Assembly: GCA_050012775.1 (NCBI GenBank)
Contig: JBEKGN010000002.1
Location: 1 to 64,000 of the forward strand
Source: Roseiarcus sp050012775
GTDB taxonomy: Bacteria > Pseudomonadota > Alphaproteobacteria > Rhizobiales > Beijerinckiaceae
Direction of reading: 5' to 3'
Length of the DNA stretch: 64,000 bases
In this document: one piece after another, positions 17,689 through 26,264 of the stretch
How positions within the stretch are numbered: the first letter of the stretch is position 1
How the letters are laid out: every line of letters starts with the position of its first letter
Notes under the pieces: model-generated
Seen by the model: the letters and a program-made list of their open reading frames with translations, nothing else
The model's database searches: none
What the model was told of the DNA's origin: nothing
Made by a program: the position numbers and the translations under genes

Positions 17689-18523
17689 GCGTCCACACGC
17701 CCCCTAGTTTTTCGTCCCCTTGCAGGATCCGCGCCAACGTTCGTCGGCCGGCCTGTCGTCGTTTGCTGAGCGCGCGCCGCGCCCAAGATCGTGGTCAACC
17801 GGTAGCGCCCGGCAGGATGCGCTTATAGTAACCTTAGCAACCGCGCATCCGCCCCGCAATCGCTGGAATTCGCCATTCTCGTCAACTCGCAAAGCGCAAA
17901 TTCGACGCTCGTCGGCCCGTACGAGCGCCCCTCTCGCGCGCTTCCGGCCAACGCCGTAACGCGGGGAACCTTCCCTCGCTCGGCGCGGCATCCGATTGTC
18001 GCCGCGATCACCCCCTCGATCGCGCGTCGCTCGTTTCGCCCGCTTTTACATTAAGATCGCGCCGGGGCTGCGCAATGTCCAGCTAAACTATGGGGCCTGG
18101 CCGCGAAATCGCGCGATAATATATGGCAAAATAGCCAATTCCCGACAGATGATTGCGTCTCTGTCCCTCTCCTCAGAACAATCGTGCTCGACTTCGCTTC
18201 GAGACTCTCCTCATCCGGATTCCGGCCGTCGCGCCGAATTTTCGCGCAAGGGCGACGCTGGCCATTGCCCAAATTATCGCCGTCTGCGATGCTTCGCGCG
18301 GGCCTGGACGATCGCGGCTTCGCCCATGGCGATCTTCGTCGGCGTCGCGCGGCGCGGCAAGTTCGACTTTGGCGCCGCGGACGCCGGTGAGAATTTTGCT
18401 TAGCGTTCTTCGGCGAATCGGGGCGTCCCGAGCGCCGAACAAGTCGACGGCTCCAAGGGTCGAAAAATTCGGGCGACGGCGCGATGTCCGCGTCCTACGC
18501 ATTCGATGGGAAGGGAAGCGCGC
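17689..18523. other. long divergent intergenic region between livH and coxG
   Basis: 835 bases without a supported gene. Open frames on both strands give arginine-rich, motif-free translations. An A/T-rich island at 18113-18145 (GCGATAATATATGGCAAAATAGCCA) contains a small inverted repeat TGGC-AAAATA-GCCA and -10-like sequence on both strands, and is a candidate promoter area. A degenerate FixK/FNR-like half-match (8 of 10 conserved bases) lies at 17785-17798. Promoters for the liv and cox transcripts must lie here. Confidence 0.45.
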
Positions 18524-18982
18524 ATGGCGATGACGATGACGGGCGAGGTTACGCTACCCGCGGATCGTTCGAGAGTTTGGACGATGCTCAATGATCCGGC
18601 GGTCCTGAAGTCTTGCATCCCCGGATGCCAATCGCTGGAAAAGACCAGCGACACTTCGTTTGCGGCGGTCGCCAAGATCAAGATCGGACCGGTCGGCGCC
18701 ACTTTCAAAGGCAAAGTGCAGCTTTCCGACATCGCGCCGAGCGAGGGTTACACAATCAGCGGCGAAGGCGAGGGCGGCATCGCCGGCTTCGCCAAGGGGG
18801 GCGCCAAAGTGGCGCTGACCGACGCGGAGGGCGGAACCATGCTCAAATACGACGTCGAGGCGCATGTCGGCGGCAAGATGGCGCAATTGGGGTCGCGGCT
18901 GATCGACGGCGTCGCGAAAAAGATGGCCGACCAGTTCTTCGCCAGTTTCGCCGCCGCCGTAGGAGTTCCGGCGGCGCCGTGA
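18524..18982 (+). CDS. coxG: CoxG-type SRPBCC protein
   Basis: A 152-residue START/SRPBCC-fold protein. CoxG proteins in CO dehydrogenase clusters help attach the enzyme to the inner face of the cytoplasmic membrane and may carry quinone. The start at 18524 follows GGGAAG; other ATG codons follow at 18530 and 18536. Recognised segments are GEVTLPADRSRVWTMLNDP, LKSCIPGCQSLEK and DVEAHVGGKMAQLGSRLIDG, ending with the amphipathic helix KKMADQFFASFAAAV, all characteristic of the CoxG family (PF06240). It opens the cox cluster and is 199 bases ahead of coxS. Confidence 0.92.
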   Translation: MAMTMTGEVTLPADRSRVWTMLNDPAVLKSCIPGCQSLEKTSDTSFAAVAKIKIGPVGATFKGKVQLSDIAPSEGYTISGEGEGGIAGFAKGGAKVALTDAEGGTMLKYDVEAHVGGKMAQLGSRLIDGVAKKMADQFFASFAAAVGVPAAP

Positions 18983-19130
18983 AGGAGCGCGCGACGCGTT
19001 TGGCGGCGTAGGCGCCCGTCGTGAGGTTCTGCGTCGGTCCATAGGCGGGCGAGGCCGCCGAACAGGCGACAAGGCGCCGATTTCTCCCGTTCGCGGATTC
19101 CGCGAGCGCGTCGCAAGAAAATGAAGAGCG

Positions 19131-19148
19131 CGAGGCGAGGGCGCCTCG
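19131..19148 (+). other. hairpin upstream of coxS
   Basis: CGAGGCG-AGGG-CGCCTCG, a perfect 7-bp stem with a 4-base loop, 33 bases before the coxS start. A second small stem (TCGCGG-ATT-CCGCGA) lies at 19091-19105. No T tract follows. Confidence 0.45.
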
Positions 19149-19181
19149 ACGGCGATCAAGAGTCGAGAGGGAGGTAAGTTC

Positions 19182-19676
19182 ATGATTCAAGTTTCGATGA
19201 CGGTCAACGGGAAGGCGGTTTCGGCGCATGTCGATCCGCGCACCTTGCTGGTCCAGTTTCTTCGCGAGCAGTTGCGGCTCACCGGAACGCACGTCGGTTG
19301 CGACACCTCGCAGTGCGGCGCCTGCGTCGTTCACGTCGACGGCCGCGCGATCAAGTCGTGCACGACGCTCGCGGCGTCCTGTCAGGGCGCGGACGTCACG
19401 ACGATCGAAGGCCTTGCCCACGACGGCAAGCTTCACCCGATGCAGCAGGCGTTTCAGGACAATCACGGCCTGCAATGCGGCTTCTGCACGCCCGGCATGA
19501 TCATGTCGGCGGTCGACATCGTCAACCGCAAGGGCGCGAATCTCGACGAAAGCACGATCCGCGAGGAGCTCGAAGGCAACATCTGTCGGTGCACCGGCTA
19601 TCACAACATCGTCAAGGCGGTGAAGCAGGGCGCCCACGATATGGGCGCGCAGAGCCAGCCCAAGGCGGCCGAATAA
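19182..19676 (+). CDS. coxS: CO dehydrogenase-type small subunit, two [2Fe-2S] clusters
   Basis: A 164-residue iron-sulfur subunit that passes electrons from the molybdenum centre to the FAD subunit. The plant-ferredoxin-like cluster is bound by C40, C45, C48 and C60 (VGCDTSQCGACVVHVDG) and the second cluster by C99, C102, C135 and C137 (QCGFCTPGMIMS and ICRCTGY). The ATG at 19182 has GGGAGGTAAGTTC before it. There is no Tat signal, so the enzyme is cytoplasmic, unlike the Pao-like complex at 52-56 kb. The order S-L-M here differs from the coxM-S-L order of classic form I clusters. Confidence 0.95.
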   Translation: MIQVSMTVNGKAVSAHVDPRTLLVQFLREQLRLTGTHVGCDTSQCGACVVHVDGRAIKSCTTLAASCQGADVTTIEGLAHDGKLHPMQQAFQDNHGLQCGFCTPGMIMSAVDIVNRKGANLDESTIREELEGNICRCTGYHNIVKAVKQGAHDMGAQSQPKAAE

Positions 19677-19690
19677 CGACGCGCCAATCC

Positions 19691-19710
19691 GTCCGGGCCA
19701 TTTCCCGGAC
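19691..19710 (+). other. hairpin between coxS and coxL
   Basis: GTCCGGG-CCATTT-CCCGGAC, a perfect 7-bp stem in the 97-base gap between coxS and coxL, without a following T tract. Confidence 0.5.
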
Positions 19711-19773
19711 CGAGAAATTCGTGGGGTCGCGAGTTCGATCCCAAAACGCTGAACCGACATCAGGGAGTGTTTC

Positions 19774-22140
19774 ATGAGCGCGACCGGCATTGGCGCCTCC
19801 GTCAAACGCAAGGAAGACATCCGTTTCATCACCGGCAAGGGCCATTACGTCGACGACGTCAATCGGCAGGGCCAGGCCTATGCCTATTTTCTGCGTTCGC
19901 CGCACGCGCACGCGACGATCGATAAGATCGACGCCTCCGAAGCGCTCAAAGCGCCGGGCGTCGTCGCGGTGCTTACTGGCGCCGATGCCGTTGGCGACAA
20001 AATTGGCGCCCATGTAGCCGGCTGGACAGTTCATTCGAAGGACGGTTCGCCCATGAAGGCTGGGCCGCATCCGGCGCTTGCGCACGGCAAGGCGCTCTAT
20101 GTTGGCGACCCGGTCGCCGTCGTCATAGCCGATACCTATTTTCAGGCCAAGGACGCGGCGGAGAAGGTCGTCGTCGATTACGGCGTTCTGCCTGCCGTCG
20201 TCGACACCGCGACCGCCGCCAATCCCGGCCAGCCACAGGTGCATGCCCTTGCGCCCAACAACACCGTCTTCAACTGGCATGTGGGCGACAAGGCCTCGAC
20301 GGATGCGGCCTTCGCGAAAGCGGCGCATGTCACGAAGTTCGATCTCGTCAACAACCGCGTCATTCCCAATGCGATCGAGCCGCGCGCGGCGCTCGGCGAT
20401 TATGATTCGGGAACCGACACCACCACGCTTTACACGACCAGCCAGAATCCTCACGTCGCGCGTCTTGTTCTCTCCGCATTTCAGGGCATCGCGCCCGAGC
20501 ATAAACTACGCGTGATTGCGCCGGACGTCGGCGGCGGCTTCGGTTCGAAGATCTTCATCTACAACGAGGAGACGGTCTGCGCCTGGGCGGCGAAAAAAAT
20601 CGACCGAGCGGTGAAATGGACCGCCGAGCGCACCGAATCCTTCCTGACCGACGCGCATGGCCGCGATCACGTATCGCACGCGGAACTCGCGCTAGATGCG
20701 AACGGCAAGATGATCGGCTTGCGTGTCCGCACCATCGCCAATCTTGGCGCCTATCCCTCTACGTTTTGGGCGTCGGTGCCGACCTATCTCTACGGGATTC
20801 TGTTGTCGGGCCAGTACGACATTCCGAATATCTATGTGGAGGTCGACGCGGTCTACACCAACACTGTATCCGTCGACGCCGTTCGGGGCGCCGGACGCCC
20901 CGAGGCGACCTTCCTCGTCGAGCGCATCGTCGAGATCGCCGCCCGCGAAACCGGCCGCGATCCCGCGGAATTCCGGCGCGCCAATTTCATCACTTCGTTC
21001 CCACATCAGACCCCGGTCATCTTGTGCTATGATACGGGCAATTACGGCGCGGCTCTCGACAAGGCTCTGGCCCTTGCCGATTATAAGGGCGTCGGCGCGC
21101 GAAAGGCGGGCTCGGCGGCCAAGGGCAAGCTGCGCGGCATCGGCTTCTCCGCCTATATCGAAGCGTGCGGGCTCGCGCCGTCGGCGGCGGTGGGCTCGCT
21201 CGGCGCCGCCGTCGGCCTTTGGGAGTCGGCCGAGGTGCGCGTCAACCCGGTTGGCACCGTCGAGGTGCTGGCGGGATCGCACAGCCACGGCCAAGGCCAC
21301 GAGACGACCTTCGCCCAGTTGGTTTCGTCCCGCTTGGGCATTCCCTTCGAAAACGTGTCGATCGTCCATGGCGACACCGACAAGGTGCAGTTCGGCATGG
21401 GCACCTACGGCTCGCGCTCCGGCGCGGTCGGCATGTCCGCGATCTCCAAGGCGCTCGACAAGATCGAGGCCAAGGCGAAGAAGGTCGCGGGCTACGTGCT
21501 GGAAGCCTCGGATCAGGACATCGAATTCAAGGACGGCAAGTTCACCGTCAGGGGCACCGACAAATCGATCGATTTCGGCTCGGTGGCCTTGCAAGCCTAC
21601 ATTGCGCACAAATTCAACGGGCAGGAACTCGAGCCCGGTCTGAAAGAAACTGCGTTCTGGGATCCGACAAACTTCACCTTCCCGGCCGGGGTGCATATCT
21701 GCGAACTCGAAATCGATCCGCAGACCGGCGTCGTGACGATCGACCGCTGGACCGCGGTCGACGACTTCGGCAAGCTGATCAACCCGATGATCGTCGAGGG
21801 TCAGGTTCACGGCGGCATCGCGCATGGTATCGGTCAGGCGCTGATGGAAGGCGCCGTCTACAACGCCGACGGGCAGCTTCTGACCGCGAGCTACATGGAC
21901 TATTGCATGCCGCGCGCCGACAACCTGCCTTCGTTCCATGTCGCGACGATCGAGACAGCGTGTCCGTCCAATCCGCTCGGCATCAAGGGCTGCGGCGAGG
22001 CCGGCGCGATCGCTTCGCCGCCGGCGGTGATCAACGCGATCACCGACGCGCTCGGCCACGAGAATGTGACGATGCCCGCGACGCCGCAAGTCGTCTGGCG
22101 CGCCGCGCAAAAGGCCGTGATGAAGCGCGCCGCCGAGTGA
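19774..22140 (+). CDS. coxL: CO dehydrogenase-like molybdenum large subunit (form II type)
   Basis: A 788-residue molybdenum hydroxylase catalytic subunit of the xanthine oxidase family, with the start GGGAGTGTTTC-ATG. Form I CoxL (true high-affinity CO dehydrogenase) carries an AYxCSFR loop with the copper-binding cysteine; this protein instead reads VDAVRGAGRPEA (V370-R375), the form II type, here with valine where AYRGAGR is usual. The molybdenum-site glutamate is E742 in GIKGCGEAGAIASPPAV, and the cofactor regions DVGGGFGSKIF and GQGHETTFAQL are intact. So it is a complete enzyme, but whether it oxidises CO or another substrate cannot be decided from the sequence. Maturation genes follow in the same direction. 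Confidence 0.93.
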   Translation: MSATGIGASVKRKEDIRFITGKGHYVDDVNRQGQAYAYFLRSPHAHATIDKIDASEALKAPGVVAVLTGADAVGDKIGAHVAGWTVHSKDGSPMKAGPHPALAHGKALYVGDPVAVVIADTYFQAKDAAEKVVVDYGVLPAVVDTATAANPGQPQVHALAPNNTVFNWHVGDKASTDAAFAKAAHVTKFDLVNNRVIPNAIEPRAALGDYDSGTDTTTLYTTSQNPHVARLVLSAFQGIAPEHKLRVIAPDVGGGFGSKIFIYNEETVCAWAAKKIDRAVKWTAERTESFLTDAHGRDHVSHAELALDANGKMIGLRVRTIANLGAYPSTFWASVPTYLYGILLSGQYDIPNIYVEVDAVYTNTVSVDAVRGAGRPEATFLVERIVEIAARETGRDPAEFRRANFITSFPHQTPVILCYDTGNYGAALDKALALADYKGVGARKAGSAAKGKLRGIGFSAYIEACGLAPSAAVGSLGAAVGLWESAEVRVNPVGTVEVLAGSHSHGQGHETTFAQLVSSRLGIPFENVSIVHGDTDKVQFGMGTYGSRSGAVGMSAISKALDKIEAKAKKVAGYVLEASDQDIEFKDGKFTVRGTDKSIDFGSVALQAYIAHKFNGQELEPGLKETAFWDPTNFTFPAGVHICELEIDPQTGVVTIDRWTAVDDFGKLINPMIVEGQVHGGIAHGIGQALMEGAVYNADGQLLTASYMDYCMPRADNLPSFHVATIETACPSNPLGIKGCGEAGAIASPPAVINAITDALGHENVTMPATPQVVWRAAQKAVMKRAAE

Positions 22141-22151
22141 TCAAGCCGCGG

Positions 22152-22173
22152 GCGGCGGCTTGCGAGCCGCCGC
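22152..22173 (+). other. strong hairpin between coxL and coxM
   Basis: GCGGCGGCT-TGCG-AGCCGCCGC, a perfect 9-bp stem with a 4-base loop, starting 12 bases after the coxL stop and ending 32 bases before the coxM start. No T tract follows, so it is more likely a transcript-processing or stability element, or a partial attenuator, than a full terminator. Confidence 0.55.
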
Positions 22174-22204
22174 TTCGCCTTTCCCTCTTCCAGGAGATTT
22201 CGCC

Positions 22205-22999
22205 ATGTACGCCTTCACCTATTATCATCCCACCAACGTCGCCGGCGCGCTCGCCGATCTCGCCCACGAGGACGCCAAGCTGCTCGCGGGCGGGCAAACG
22301 CTCATTCCGACGATGAAACAGCGCCTCGCCGCGCCCGCCGCCCTCGTCGATCTGCGCAAGGTCGCCGAACTCGTCGGCGTCAGCCGCGACGGCGACGCGC
22401 TGGAGATCGGCGCCATGACGCGCCATGCCGACGTCGCCGACAGCTCCGTGGTGCAAGCCGCCATCCCGGCGCTCGCCTCGCTCGCCGGCCACATCGGCGA
22501 TGCGGCCGTGCGCAATCGCGGCACGATCGGCGGTTCGCTCGCCAACAACGATCCGGCCGCCGATTATCCCGCCGCCGCGTTGGCGCTCGGGGCGACCTTC
22601 GTGACCAACAAGCGGCGCATCGCCGCCGACCATTACTTCAAGGGCCTGTTCGAGACGGCGTTGGAGCCGAGCGAGATCATCACCCATGTTCGCTTCCCGG
22701 TCCCGCAGAAGGCGGCCTACGTGAAGTTCCCGAACCCCGCCTCGCGCTACGCGCTCGTCGGCGTGTTCGTCGCCAAGACGGCGGGCGGCGTGCGCGTCGC
22801 GGTGACCGGCGCGGGCGCGAGCGGCGTGTTCCGCGTGAAGAGCTTCGAGGATGCGCTGAACGCCAATTTCTCGGCCGCCGCGCTCGCCGGCCTTAGCGTT
22901 CCGGCGGCGGGCCTCAACGCCGACATCCACGCCGACTCCGATTACCGCGCCCATCTCATCGGCGTCCTCGCCAGGCGCGCGGTCGCGGCGGCGGGCTGA
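22205..22999 (+). CDS. coxM: CO dehydrogenase-type FAD subunit
   Basis: A 264-residue FAD-binding medium subunit. The ATG at 22205 lies after CAGGAGATTTCGCC; the open frame from 22160 has no support. Both FAD motifs are present: AGGQTLIPTMKQRL (about residues 33-46) and TIGGSLANNDPAADYP (about residues 110-125). It takes electrons from CoxS and passes them to quinone or another acceptor. The length is slightly short of the usual 285 or so, mostly from a trimmed C-terminal domain. Confidence 0.93.
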   Translation: MYAFTYYHPTNVAGALADLAHEDAKLLAGGQTLIPTMKQRLAAPAALVDLRKVAELVGVSRDGDALEIGAMTRHADVADSSVVQAAIPALASLAGHIGDAAVRNRGTIGGSLANNDPAADYPAAALALGATFVTNKRRIAADHYFKGLFETALEPSEIITHVRFPVPQKAAYVKFPNPASRYALVGVFVAKTAGGVRVAVTGAGASGVFRVKSFEDALNANFSAAALAGLSVPAAGLNADIHADSDYRAHLIGVLARRAVAAAG

Positions 23000-23021
23000 A
23001 CGTCCGCCGATTTGCCAAATC

Positions 23022-23048
23022 GCGCCCTTCGGCTTATCCGGAGGGCGC
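23022..23048 (+). other. strong hairpin between coxM and coxD
   Basis: GCGCCCTTCGG-CTTAT-CCGGAGGGCGC, an 11-bp stem with one G-T pair and a 5-base loop, in the 100-base gap between coxM and coxD. No T tract follows. Confidence 0.55.
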
Positions 23049-23099
23049 ACGGCCTTGCCGCTCGCGAAACCGCTCGCGGTCGGCGCCAGGCGGTTCGGA

Positions 23100-24047
23100 A
23101 TGGCGATGACCCAATCAGCTCCCCGGCCTGTCCCCCTGCCGGCCTCCATCGACGAAACGCTCGCGCTGCTCAGCGGCGCGTCCTATATCGCGGAGCGTGC
23201 GTTGGCGACCGTCGTCTTTCTGAGCCTGCGCCTGGGCCGTCCGCTGTTTCTGGAGGGGGAGGCGGGCGTCGGCAAGACCGAAATCGCCAAGGTTCTCGCT
23301 TCCTCGCTGGGGCGCAAGCTCATTCGTTTGCAATGCTACGAGGGCCTCGACGTCGCCACCGCGGTCTACGAATGGAACTATCCCGCGCAGATGATGGCGA
23401 TCCGCCTCGCGGAGGCGGCCGGCGAGCACGACAAGGACCGCATCGAACACGACATTTTCTCCTCCCGCTATCTCATCAAGCGGCCGCTGTTGCAGGCGCT
23501 CGAGCCCTCGGCGGGCGGCGCGCCGGTGTTGCTGATCGACGAAATCGACCGCGCCGACGAGGCGTTCGAAGCCTATCTGCTCGAAGTGCTGTCGGATTTC
23601 CAGGTGACCATTCCCGAGATCGGCGTCGTCAAGGCGGAAAGCGCGCCGATCGTCGTCATCACTTCGAACCGCACGCGCGAAATTCACGACGCGCTGAAAC
23701 GGCGCTGCCTCTATCACTGGGTCGACTATCCCGACGCGGCGCGCGAAATCGCGATATTGCGCGCCAAGGCGCCGCGCGCGCCCGAGCGCCTGACCGCCGA
23801 ACTCGTCGCCTTCGTGCAGAAGATCCGTAAGCAGGACCTGTTCAAGTCGCCAGGCGTCGCCGAAACGTTGGATTGGGCAAGCGCGCTGACCGAGCTCGAC
23901 GCCGTCGCGCTCGATCCCGCGCAGGTTTCCGATACGCTCGGCGTGCTGCTTAAATACCAAGACGACATCGTCAAGATCCAGGGCGCCAAGGCCCACGAGC
24001 TGATCGAGCAGGCGCGCGCCGAGCTGCGCCTTGCCGAGCTCCGGTGA
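23100..24047 (+). CDS. coxD: MoxR-type AAA+ ATPase CoxD
   Basis: A 315-residue AAA+ ATPase. The ATG at 23100 is chosen because the conserved region begins soon after; a TTG at 23055 is also in frame. Walker A is GEAGVGKTE (K59), Walker B is VLLIDEIDRAD, and sensor 1 is PIVVITSNRTREIHDALKRRC. CoxD-type MoxR ATPases act with the VWA protein CoxE in maturing the molybdenum-centre of CO dehydrogenase-like enzymes. coxE is three genes downstream, so the pair is split by two small genes. Confidence 0.92.
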   Translation: MAMTQSAPRPVPLPASIDETLALLSGASYIAERALATVVFLSLRLGRPLFLEGEAGVGKTEIAKVLASSLGRKLIRLQCYEGLDVATAVYEWNYPAQMMAIRLAEAAGEHDKDRIEHDIFSSRYLIKRPLLQALEPSAGGAPVLLIDEIDRADEAFEAYLLEVLSDFQVTIPEIGVVKAESAPIVVITSNRTREIHDALKRRCLYHWVDYPDAAREIAILRAKAPRAPERLTAELVAFVQKIRKQDLFKSPGVAETLDWASALTELDAVALDPAQVSDTLGVLLKYQDDIVKIQGAKAHELIEQARAELRLAELR

Positions 24048-24084
24048 CGGCGCGAAAGTCGCAACCCCTAGAGGAGTCGTGGCC

Positions 24085-24525
24085 GTGAGTTACGATTTCG
24101 AGCTTTCCTGCACGCTTCCCGCGCCGCCGGAAGCCGTCTATGAGGCGTGGCTGAACAGCGCCGCCCACAGCGCGATGACCGGCGGCAAGGCGAAGGCGTC
24201 GAAGAAGGTCGGCGCCGCCTTTTCCGCTTGGGGCGGCTATATCGTCGGCAAGAACATCGAGCTTGTTCCCGGCAAGCGCATCGTGCAGTCCTGGCGCGCC
24301 AGCGAATTCGGCGCCGACGACCCCGATTCGACGATCACCGTCACGTTGACGCCGGTCAAGGCGGGCGCGCGCCTGACGCTGTTGCATGAGGGCGTGCCCG
24401 ACGGTCAGACTTCGTATGAAAATGGCGGCTGGCGCGAAAATTACTTCGAGCCGATGAAGGCCTATTTCAGGCGCGGGACCGCCGCGGCGAAGCCGACGGG
24501 GGCGCGGTCCGAAAAGGAGGGCTAG
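24085..24525 (+). CDS. AHSA1/SRPBCC domain protein
   Basis: A 146-residue protein of the Aha1-C-terminal-like START superfamily. It begins at a GTG (24085, VSYDFELSC) 9 bases after GAGGAG; another GTG two codons earlier is possible. Family features are APPEAVYEAWLNSAAHSAMTG near the N-terminus, GKRIVQSWRASEFG, and the C-terminal ENYFEPMKAYF helix. It lies 37 bases after coxD and 2 bases before a small secreted-protein gene, so it is part of the cox transcript. Its role there is unknown; it may bind a hydrophobic ligand like CoxG, but this is inference. Confidence 0.85.
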   Translation: MSYDFELSCTLPAPPEAVYEAWLNSAAHSAMTGGKAKASKKVGAAFSAWGGYIVGKNIELVPGKRIVQSWRASEFGADDPDSTITVTLTPVKAGARLTLLHEGVPDGQTSYENGGWRENYFEPMKAYFRRGTAAAKPTGARSEKEG

Positions 24526-24527
24526 CC

Positions 24528-24866
24528 ATGCGGAACTTCCTGCGCGCCGGGGTCGGCGCTATCGTGGTCGCGGCCATGTGCGGCGGCGCGGTCGCGGAAT
24601 GCTATGATGTGTTCGGCTGCACGAACCGCGACCGGTTTCGTCTCGGCGATCTGACCTCGGGACCGAATTGCGAATTTCTCTACACCATGCGCAACCAAAT
24701 TTACGCGGAGCATCATTATTGCTTCCAAACGGCGCGCGCGATCGCGACGTTCGGCAACCAGGGCTGCGTCAGCGGCAACGCCAATGCGCTGGGGCTCAAC
24801 GCGATCGAACTGGGCAACGCCGCGACGATCCTTCAGGCCGAGCGCGCGATGGGTTGCCCGGAATGA
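24528..24866 (+). CDS. small exported YARHG-like protein in the cox cluster
   Basis: A 112-residue protein with a signal peptide (residues 1-23, ending GGAVA-E). The ATG at 24528 follows GGAGGG, which lies in the end of the preceding gene. The mature part contains MRNQIYAEHHYCF (about residues 54-66) followed by RAIATFGNQGC, which resembles the YARHG domain, an extracellular domain whose namesake reads Tyr-Ala-Arg-His-Gly. Six cysteines (25, 31, 48, 65, 80 and near the C-terminus) could form disulfides. An exported protein among genes for a cytoplasmic enzyme is unexpected. Its function is unknown. Confidence 0.78.
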   Translation: MRNFLRAGVGAIVVAAMCGGAVAECYDVFGCTNRDRFRLGDLTSGPNCEFLYTMRNQIYAEHHYCFQTARAIATFGNQGCVSGNANALGLNAIELGNAATILQAERAMGCPE

Positions 24867-24924
24867 AGGCGCGCGCGATCGAGTCCGGGCGTCGAATGAG
24901 TCCCGCAGCGGGGACGGCTTGACC

Positions 24925-26160
24925 ATGCTCGACAATTTACGCGCTGAAGCGGCGGGCGCTGATGGAACGGGGACGCTCGCTCAAAACATCCTCTATTTCG
25001 CGCGCGCTTTGCGCGAGGCCGGAGTTCCCGTCGGGCCTGGGGCCGTTCTCGATGCGCTCGCGGCCGTCGAGGCCGCCGGCATCGGCGACAGGGCGGACTT
25101 TTATCAGACGCTTCACGCCGTCTTCGTCAAGCGGCGCGAACATTCGCTTCTGTTCGATCAGGCGTTTCGCATCTTCTGGAAGCGCAAAGGCCTCCTGGAA
25201 AAGCTCATTGCGATGATGTCGCCGCAGGCGCGGCCGGACAAGCAGAAGAAGCAAAAGGCCGAGGCGGGAGCGACCCGCGTCGCCGACGCGCTGCTCAAAC
25301 AGGCGCGGGACGAAGCCAAGGCCGCGCCGTCGCTCGATCTCGACGCGCGCTTCACCATGTCGGCTGACGAAATCCTGCGAACCAAAGACTTCGCGCAGAT
25401 GAGCGCGGCGGAAGTCGCCGAAGCCAAGGCGCGGATCGCGCGGCTCGCGCTGCCTCAGGAGCGGGTCCGCACGCGCCGCTTCGTCGCCGACGCGAGCGGA
25501 CGGCGCATCGATCCGCGCCGTTCCTTCCGCCGCTCGCTCAAAGGCGGCGGCGCGGTGATCGATCTGACGTTTCGCGCGCCCGCCGAGCGGCCCTCTCCGA
25601 TCGTCGCGCTGTGCGACATTTCCGGCTCGATGGCGGAATATACGCGGCTGTTCCTGCATTTCCTGCATGCGCTCGGCGAGACGCGGCGGGTGACGACCTT
25701 CCTATTCGGCACGCGCCTGACCAACGTGACGCGCGCGCTACGGGCGCGCGATCCCGACGAGGCGCTCCAGCGCTGCGCGAACCAAGTCGCCGACTGGTCG
25801 GGCGGCACGCGCATCGGCGCCTCGCTGCATCGCTTCAATCGCGAATGGTCGCGCCGCGTGCTCGGGCAGGGGGCGATCGTACTGTTGTTCACCGACGGCC
25901 TGGAGCGCGACGGCCTCGAGGCGCTCGCTCCGGAAATGCAGCGGCTGCACAATTCCTGCCGCCGGCTGATCTGGGTCAACCCGCTCTTGCGCTATGACGA
26001 ATTCGCCGCCAAGGCGCGCGGCGTGCGCGCGATGCTGCCCTATGTCGACGAATTCCGGCCGATCCACAATCTCGCGAGCATGGCCGAACTCTGCCGCGCG
26101 CTTTCGCGCGAGAGGTCGGACGAATGCGATCCGAAGATCTGGCTTAGGCGGTCGGCTTAG
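24925..26160 (+). CDS. coxE: VWA domain protein CoxE
   Basis: A 411-residue von Willebrand factor A protein that acts with the CoxD ATPase on the molybdenum enzyme. The ATG at 24925 was chosen over the upstream open frame (from 24784), which overlaps the previous gene and is arginine-rich. The N-terminal two-fifths are helical and lysine-rich (about residues 85-115). The metal-ion site DISGSM starts at D231, with FGTRLTNVTRAL and LFTDGLERDG as further VWA segments. This is the typical CoxE architecture. Confidence 0.92.
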   Translation: MLDNLRAEAAGADGTGTLAQNILYFARALREAGVPVGPGAVLDALAAVEAAGIGDRADFYQTLHAVFVKRREHSLLFDQAFRIFWKRKGLLEKLIAMMSPQARPDKQKKQKAEAGATRVADALLKQARDEAKAAPSLDLDARFTMSADEILRTKDFAQMSAAEVAEAKARIARLALPQERVRTRRFVADASGRRIDPRRSFRRSLKGGGAVIDLTFRAPAERPSPIVALCDISGSMAEYTRLFLHFLHALGETRRVTTFLFGTRLTNVTRALRARDPDEALQRCANQVADWSGGTRIGASLHRFNREWSRRVLGQGAIVLLFTDGLERDGLEALAPEMQRLHNSCRRLIWVNPLLRYDEFAAKARGVRAMLPYVDEFRPIHNLASMAELCRALSRERSDECDPKIWLRRSA

Positions 26161-26264
26161 GGGCGGCGCGCCGGGGCTGAGCGATCCACGCCCGCCTTGC
26201 GGAGCGGCTTCGAGGTCGCCATCTTCGTGGCGACGGCTCCAACGGGTGTTTCACGGGAGGCAAC

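Noticed and set aside
17785..17798. AAGATCGTGGTCAA as a FixK/FNR box for livH
   Set aside because: Only 8 of the 10 conserved bases match, with both leading T residues missing, so it is not counted with the other boxes.
19774..22140. Reading the CoxL as a genuine form I CO dehydrogenase
   Set aside because: The AYxCSFR copper-binding loop is absent; the loop is of the RGAGR type.
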